Below, piece by piece: positions 25,701-33,700 of a stretch of 64,000 bases of DNA. The stretch is from the NCBI RefSeq assembly GCF_950295315.1, contig NC_080164.1:10629990-10693989 (forward strand), in the 5' to 3' direction. Source of the DNA: Erinaceus europaeus. Lineage: Eukaryota > Chordata > Mammalia > Eulipotyphla > Erinaceidae. The position numbers and the translations under genes were made by a program. A model generated the notes under the pieces. The model made no database searches. It saw only the letters and a program-made list of their open reading frames with translations, and was not told the origin of the DNA. Each line of letters begins with the position of its first letter. Positions within the stretch are counted from its first letter, which is position 1.

Positions 25701-27744
25701 AAGCAGAAGTCCACGTGGGCACAATGCCTCACCTTCATCAAAGAATCTGCTGTTGAGCTTGGGTGTGTCTTCCAGTGTCAGAGTCTGCGTGACCTGTGTC
25801 TTCACACCATATTTATTTCTGGTCACAAAGGAAGCAGAGCAAAGCATTAGGCACTGGCCAGTTCCCCCCCGACACACACACACACACCCCAGAACTTGTG
25901 CTTCTCTTCAGGGTGACCTGTCTTCACTTGTCCACCTTTCAGGGTGGGGCTACATCTTGACATTCTGGACCCTCTAGGGAGAAGCACCCCTCTCCTCCTG
26001 GTCACCCCAGCTGCCCCCCATAAGAGGGACACATGTGCCTTCCTCCTGCCACCTGGAGGGAGTGTCCAGAGAGCAGAACTCCCAAATCCCTTGCCTCTTC
26101 ATGCTACAGTGCCAAGAATGTCACTCAAAAACACACCTCAGCAGACAGCTCAGTTTGTAAGATGAATCTGGACTCACACGTCTCCCCTCCAAATCCCAAA
26201 TCCCGAGGTAAGCCTTTCCCACAGGGGTGCCTGTAAGAAAACGTGTGCCCCAGCTGTTCTGGAACCCTTCAAATCTCATAGTTTTTGCAAACTTGAGACT
26301 TTTCCTGCTAAGTGGCTTACTGGTTTTGAGGAGGAAGACAGACCAGGGCTGGGGCCGGTTATTTATTTATTTATTTTAAGTGTGGGGGGGTCTCTTCACA
26401 GCTCCCATTGAAGCACAGGCAGAACCACAGGGGAAGCATTCAGGGGCTGTCACTCTCTTAGGTGAGAACTCAGGGCTCAAGCAAGAGACCCACCTGTAGG
26501 AGAAAGGCAGGAACAGGTGTTGCTCTTGGCATCTGGCTTCTGACACGTGCTTCCTCTTGGGGTCCAGCGTGTACTGGCAGGCCTGGTGGCTGTCGGTCAG
26601 AGTTGACAGGGGGTGGCTCTGTGAATGAGACCAGGACAACAACCTGGATCAGTCCCAGGGGCCTGGACCTGAGTCCCGAACTGTAGCCACCTACCTCCAG
26701 GAAGGTGGGTGGCTGTATCACTCACTGCACCTGCTCAGTTCAAGAAGGGTGCTTGGAACTTGATATGCAGACAGGAAGCTGTTGCCACAGGGCTTGTGCA
26801 AAGTGCAGTCAGGCTACAGATCCTTCTGTGGCATCCAAACGGACACCTTAGCCTGCACCAAGGGCACGGAGTCTGATGTCTACCCCACACCCGTCTCCCT
26901 ACTCTGGCACCTGACATGCTATAGCTCACGATGATGTCAAGTCTAAACCTCAGTCTTGAAGCCCTTCTTTCATTCGCAGCTCCTCTGCGTCATTCAGGTT
27001 CAGCTTCACATGTTCCATGAGGCTCTGAGACAAGGAGGACTCACTGACGCTCCTATGAATGGAGTGTTCTCTTTCTTGTCCCTGTCAGCCTGTCTCTTCT
27101 GTTTATGGTCCTTTATTGCCCTGTGCTTGAACCATGTCCCAACATTGGACCACAGATGTCTGGAGGGGAAGGGCCAGGCTGCACCCATCACTGTGCCACC
27201 CCACAGCAACACTCAGGGAGAGACACAGCAGTCAGGACCTTGGCCTCTTGTGCCCATGCCCTTGGGGTCACTGGGCTCCCCATTCTCAGCCGAGGACAGT
27301 GGCCAGGAACACAGGCGGCAGGGCAGCAACTGCTCAAGCTCTCGTGCTGATTGAGACAAGCTGCGACTCATGTTCCCCAAGACGGGACAAGGCATTCAGC
27401 CAGCTCAGACTCAGAGCAACAGGACAGGGGGCAGAGCAGAAGACATTGCACTGAGGAGGTGCCCCAGGAAGGAGGCCAGGGTGTCAGCCACTGGTGGGGA
27501 TGGTGGGGCGGGAGGGGGTAAGACAGGACACTCTTTCATTAACTTTGCTCTAAAGGAATGAGGGAAAGAAGGTGCAACATGAGGTTTGGGGCTTCCACAA
27601 AGGCCAAAGACTTAGAGCTGGGGATAGATAGCAGCAGCAAGCAAGCCTGCTTCTGTCGCTCACAGACCCAAGGCCTTGGGAAGTCCTTTGCCCAACTTCT
27701 TGAGTCTGTAAGAGGCGCAGAGGGCTCAGTCTCCTTATCCCATA

Positions 27745-27775
<31 letters not shown>

Positions 27776-30700
27776 TACTTTTATGTAATTATTATGGATG
27801 GGATAGAGACAGAGAGAAATTGAGAGGAACAGGGGAGATAGAGGGAGATAAAGAGAAAGACAACTGTAGCACTGCTTCACCGTTGATGAAGCTTCCCCTG
27901 CAGGTGAGCTCAGAGGGCTTGGAGCTGCGTCCTTGCACCCTCTAATGTGTGCGGTTAACCAGGTGCACCCCCCACCCCCACGGGCCCTTCTCCGCCCTGA
28001 CTTTGAATGCAAAGAGAACAGTGAAGCCTGTGGAGAGCAACTCAGATGCGACACTCACCAGGCCTTGGATGAACGCAAGCGGGCTGACACCTGTGCTGAG
28101 AGGCCTGAAGCCCTCGCACCTCTCTAGGTCTCTCTCGATGGCCATTTCAGTCGCCACGGTGCCCTTCCTGGCTTTCACTGTCACATCACTGGAGCAGTTC
28201 CCGTACACAGTGTCCTACAAGAGCAGAAGAGGGGACGGGTGTGTCGAATACAGAAACAGCCTCAGGTGGTTTGGGTGGGTCAGGGGTAAGGGTCAGGGAG
28301 AGGAGATGGGAAGAAAATGGCTCCTGGGTGGACAGTGGGCACTGCGGGAGCCTGGCTGGCCAAAGCAGGGCTGAGGAGCTAGGCTGGTGGTTCTGAGCCT
28401 CGTGGCCTAGCCTCCTCTGGCACCCAGCAAACCCTGGCCCTCGCCTCAGGGTGAGGTTTGTATGGTGCATTCACAGCAAGGATTCCAGCTCCATGACAGG
28501 TGTGTCTGGGTGCCCGGCTCCCCAACCACATCCTGACCAAGCACAGGCCCACCTGGTGAGCTATCTCTCCACACCAATGATCCACTTCCTCCCACTGCTC
28601 TGCTTGGGTAGCTGGGTGCTTTTCTTCTCTGATTTCCACTTTTCTCTCTCTCTCTCTCTCTTTCTTATATTTGATAGGTCAGAGAGAAATTGAGAGGGGG
28701 TGGGGAGATAAGGAAGTACAGACCTGCTTTACCACTTGTGGAGCTTCCCATCCCATGCCCACCCCTGGCAGGGAAAGGGGCTCGAACCCGGATCCTTGCA
28801 CATAGTAATGTGTGTGCTCAACAGGGTGTGTCACCATCAACGTTCTCCCTTTCTCCTTCCTCCCTCCCTCCCTTGCTTCCTCCCTTCCTTCCTTCCTTCC
28901 TTCCTTCTTCCTCATTCCCCCTCTCTCTCTCTCTCTCTCTCTCTCTCAGATGCAGCTTTTGGTGGTTCTGGGGATTGAACCTGGGACCTCTGGAGCCTCC
29001 AGCATATAAGTATATTTGCATAACCACTATGCTGTCTCCCTGACATACATTTTTAAAAATTTTATTTATAAAGTGGAAATATTGACAATACCATAGGATA
29101 AGAGGGGTACAATTCCACACATTGCCCACCCCCCAGAACTCCGTATCCCCTCCCCTCCCCTGAAGGCTTCCCTATTCTTTATCCCTCTGGGAGTATGGAC
29201 CCAGAATCATTATGGGGTACAGAAAAGTGGAAGGTCTGGCTTCTGTAATTACTTCCCCGCAAATTCCCCCCCCCCCGTATACATGTTTGTACACTGTGGG
29301 ATTCATCTCTGACATGTGAAGATGATTGAGTGACCTGTAATATCAATTTTTTTCCACTAGGGTTATTGTTAGGGCTCAGTGCCTGCACCATGATTCCAAT
29401 TCCAGTTGGCCTTTTTACTTTCTTTTCGTTCCTTTCCTTTTCTTTTCCTGATAGAGATAAAAGGATGGAGGGAAGGAGGCAGGGAGGGAGGGAGGGAGGA
29501 AGGGAGGGGACCTTGCAGCATACACTATAGACCTTCTAACTCCTCACCAGAAACAGCACTTGTCGGGCCTCCTCCGTCTCTGGGGGCACCAGCAGGGCAG
29601 AGATGATGCCCCTCTTGATGTTCAGAATTTGCTTGGGTTCATCCTTCTCTGGGTAAAGCACAACCTGCTTCCCTCCGGGAAAAGCCAGCCTGAGCTCATG
29701 CCTATCTCAGAAACAGAGAGAGAGATACTGAGATCACTGGAGTGTCCTTCCCCCCCCCCCCCCAAGCCTGTTGGAACAAACTGTCAGGGGGGAGCAGAGA
29801 GTTCAGCCTCCCTGTCCTCGTTGTTCTTTTTCATTAAATGGTTTTTATTGGTGATTCAATAATGATTAGCAAGACCGCAAGACAACAGGGGTACAAGCTC
29901 CCACCACTAGAGTTCCGAATCCCATCCCCTCCCTCCATTGGAAACTTCCCTATTGTTCTCTCTCTGGGAATATGGACCAGCATTCTCGATGGGTTGCAGA
30001 AGGTGGAAAGGTCTGACTTCTGCAATTGCTGGACATGGGCACTAAACATCTTTTCTGTATGAATCTGTGCACATGCAGGCATTTCCCCCCAAAAGTATAT
30101 CAACGTGTATGTGTTTGTGGCCTCCTGCCTTATCCCCTTATGAGGAAAAGAGAGGGAAACAGACACCAGAGCATCACTCAGCCTCTGGTGGAGGTGGGGC
30201 AGAGAGCCAAGCAGGGAACAGGCTTTTTAAAATTATTATTATTTCTTTAAAAACACACATCCAAGCCAGGCAGTGATGCATCTGGTTAAGCGTACACATT
30301 ACAGTGTGCAAAGACCAGGGTTCAAGCCCTCCCCACCCCACTACCACCTGCAGGGGGAAAGCTTTACAAGTGGTGAAGAGGGGCTGCAGGTGTCTCTCTG
30401 TCTCTCTCTCTCATTTTATGTCCCCCTCCCCTCTCAGTTTCTGTCTCTATCCAATAATAAATAAACTGAAACACCATATACTGCAAAAAGCACATACTTA
30501 CAATGGGACATAGTCCTAGTGTTAATACGGACCCTCATACCACAACACAGACAGACAGACAAACACAGGCACATCACACCCATGGATGCCCACATGCCAT
30601 GCCCTACCTGGACATGGCGGCAGCAAACTCCTCCGAGTTCTTGGTCTTTTTCAGCAAGGCCCTGCCCTCGGCGCTGAAGCCAGACACCTCCTTCAGTGTG

Positions 30701-33700
30701 CACTGGCTGAGCCTCAGGATAAAGCTGCAGAGCTGCGGGACTTCCAGCTCCACCTGGAGAGAGAAGAGCCCTCAGGAGTGGGAGATGCCCCCGGGGTCCA
30801 GCCTTCTTCTCAGGATGCCAAGGAAACTGCTCTTGAGGAACGTTTTATGTGGTAGATAACTCAGTCTCTCTCTCTCTCTCTGTTTCAGTTGTTTCACCAC
30901 TCCAGTGCCCCTTTTCTATTCATATAGAGAGACACAGAGAGAAAGAGAGGAAGAGAAACACCACAGCACTGAAGCTTCCTCTGCTTCATGCGGTACTGGG
31001 AGTCACACCTGGCAAGGCATGTTCCCTACCCAGTGAGCTATCTCTCCTACCTGCTTCTGCCTTGTCTTTGGCCTTTGCCGTATTCTGAGTCACAAGTTTT
31101 GCAGGTTAAAAAAAGTGTCTTTTTTTTTTTTTTTTTTTGCCAGAGTTGGAGACTGCAGACTGCAGACAGACAGAGATTGAAAGAGGCCACAGCACCAAAA
31201 ACTTCCTCTACAGTGCTGGAGGCAAGTTTCAAATCTGGTTAGCAATGAGACAAAATCACAAAATACCCAAATGAGCCATTTCCCCTGGCCAGGGGATGTT
31301 TTTTTTTTTGGTTCCCGAGATCTCCTTTTTTTTTCTTTTCCCCAAAGGAGAACAATTGGGTAGCAGGAAGCTAGCCCAAGAGGTAAGGGAAAAAGCAGGG
31401 GGAGAGAAAGGGTCCATCACTGGCCCCAAATGTCATAAAAGACTGCATAATTAGGGCGCCGGGGTGGTGGTGCAGTGGGTTAAGCACATATGGCATGAAG
31501 CGCAAGGACCAGCATAAGGATCCCGGTTCCAGCCCCCGGCTCCCCACCTGCAGGGGAGTCGCTTCACAAGTGGTGAAGCAGGTCTGCAGGTGTCTGTCTT
31601 GCTCTCTCCCTCTCTGTCTTTCCTTCCTCTCTCCATTCCTCTCTGTCCTATCCAACAACAATAACAATACTACTAACAACAATAATAAACAACAAGGGCA
31701 ACAAAAGGGGGGAAAAATAACCTCCAGGAGCAGTGGATCTTAGTACAGGCACCAAGCTTTAAAATATTTATTTGGCAATGGAGGCTGGGTGGGGTGGAGG
31801 GGTAGAATATCACTGGGGCAGATGCAGTGCCAGGGATCCACACACAAGCCCTGCGCCCAACCATTGGCCACCTCTCCTGCCCCACCAGTCTCTGGTGTTT
31901 CCCTGCACCATTCAGAGAAATCCTGCTAGGATGGGGGAATTCTATCTTGTCTGCCTGTTCTGATAGGCACTCTTTATTTATTTATTACATAGAGGAAGAA
32001 ATTCAGAGGGAAAGAGGAGACAGAGAGAGATATCTAGAGACACCTGCAGCCCTGTTTCACCACTTGCAAAGCTTTCCCCCTGCAGGTGGGGATGGGAGGA
32101 TTGAACCCAGGTCCTTGCGCATGGTATTATGTGCTCTCCACTCAGTGAGCCCCGGCTTGGCCTAGTCTTTCAACTAAGAAACTGAACTTGGACTTCGTGC
32201 AGCTGACTGCCCCAGGAAGAAGAGGGGACACCTTTTCCTGGCTTCTCTTCCTACAAGAAGTTCAAGAGTAGCTTGAACTTCAAGTTCAAGAGTAGCTCCT
32301 GGCCCACAGGAGCTGGGACCTGAGGACAGAGCTCTCCACAAGGAGCTGGGACCTGAGGACAGAGTTCTCCACAGTAAGTCCTTTCCTTGGGCACAAAGTA
32401 CAGGACCCTGCTCCAGCTTTTCCCTTGTCAGACAGCAGTCTCCTTGCAGCTCAGAGCAAGGCGGCTCTCCTGAGACTCCCCCCCCACCCAGGTCCCTGCT
32501 GGAATTGCTGGGAGTTTAGTCTATCCTCCAGGGCGAACATTCCGGATAAAATCATTCCCATCACATCCAGGAAGCGGATGGACAGGAAGCTCAGCTAGGT
32601 TGGTGGATCTTGCTGACTTTTCCCACCAAGGGCTGGTCCCAGTGCTTCAACATTCAGCATGAGCTAAGCAGCTCAATCTGGGCTCCAGGCTCCTCTACCC
32701 CATGCCCTCCCCAGCCCCCCCCCCCCCCCCGCACCCCCCAGTCCCTGCCCCTTTCGCCTGGGTTGGTGGATTACCTTGCAGTGGATCTTGGTAGAGCTTC
32801 TGGAGTCAGCTGTGCCCGGGAGCTCACTGGTACCCTCAGCCTCATAACTGTACACGTACTTCCTGAAGTGCTTGAATCGAGTCGCGTCTTCTAGAACCAG
32901 GAGAAAGAAGTTGGCCAGCGTGCACATGTGCGGCTCAAGGATAAGCCAGTTTGGGGCGGTGAGGAGACAGTGGCATGAATTATAAAAATGGTGGGGGGGG
33001 TTGGGGGTGGGTGGTGGCGCAGCGGGTTAAGCGCACGTGGCGCAAAGCGCAAGGGCCGGTGTAAGGATCATGGTTCGAGCCCCGGCTCCCCACCTGCAAG
33101 GGAGTCGTTTCACAGGCAGTGAAGCAGGTCTGCAGGTGTCTATCTTTCTCTGCCCCCTCTCTGCCTTCCCCTTCTCTCTCGATTTCTCTCTGTCCCATCC
33201 AACAACAGCAATAGCAACAATAATAATAACATCAGCAACAATGGGCAACAAAAGGGAAAAAATGGCCCCAGAAGCAGTGGATTCTTAGTACAGGCACTGA
33301 GCCCCAGTAATAACCCTGGAGGCAAAAGAAAAAAAAAGGTAATGGGACTGAAATGACCTTTTGTTTTTCTTTTTGAAAAAACATAATGTTTAATTATAAT
33401 GCTGTAGTCATGCAAAAAAAAAAAAGATGTTGTGTATATTCAAGTGTATGCCTTTTCCCAGAAAACCATATTGTTTTCCATTTCTTTTCCTCTTTCTTTT
33501 ATTTGACAGGACAAAGTGAAATGGAGAGGTGGGATGGGGAGAGAGAGGGAGAGGGAGAGACATCTGCAGACCTGCTTCACTATGAAGCCCCCCCCCCATA
33601 GGTTGAGATAAGGAAATTGAACCAGGGTCCTTGCACATAGTAACCTGCGCTCCCTACCAGGTGTGGCATCACCAAGTCCCCACCACTGTTTTATCCTTAA

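Larger units (their letters stand above)
25200..27744. other. Low-repeat block around APOB exons 7 and 8
   Basis: Apart from the two exons I see only short simple repeats (CA at about 25873, TTTA at about 26360). This is the longest low-repeat stretch inside the gene. Confidence 0.5.

Noticed and set aside
26956..27454. Overlapping open frames of 80-130 codons in APOB intron 6
   Set aside because: GC-rich intron shadows in three frames on both strands; no domain, no splice evidence, no similarity recognised.
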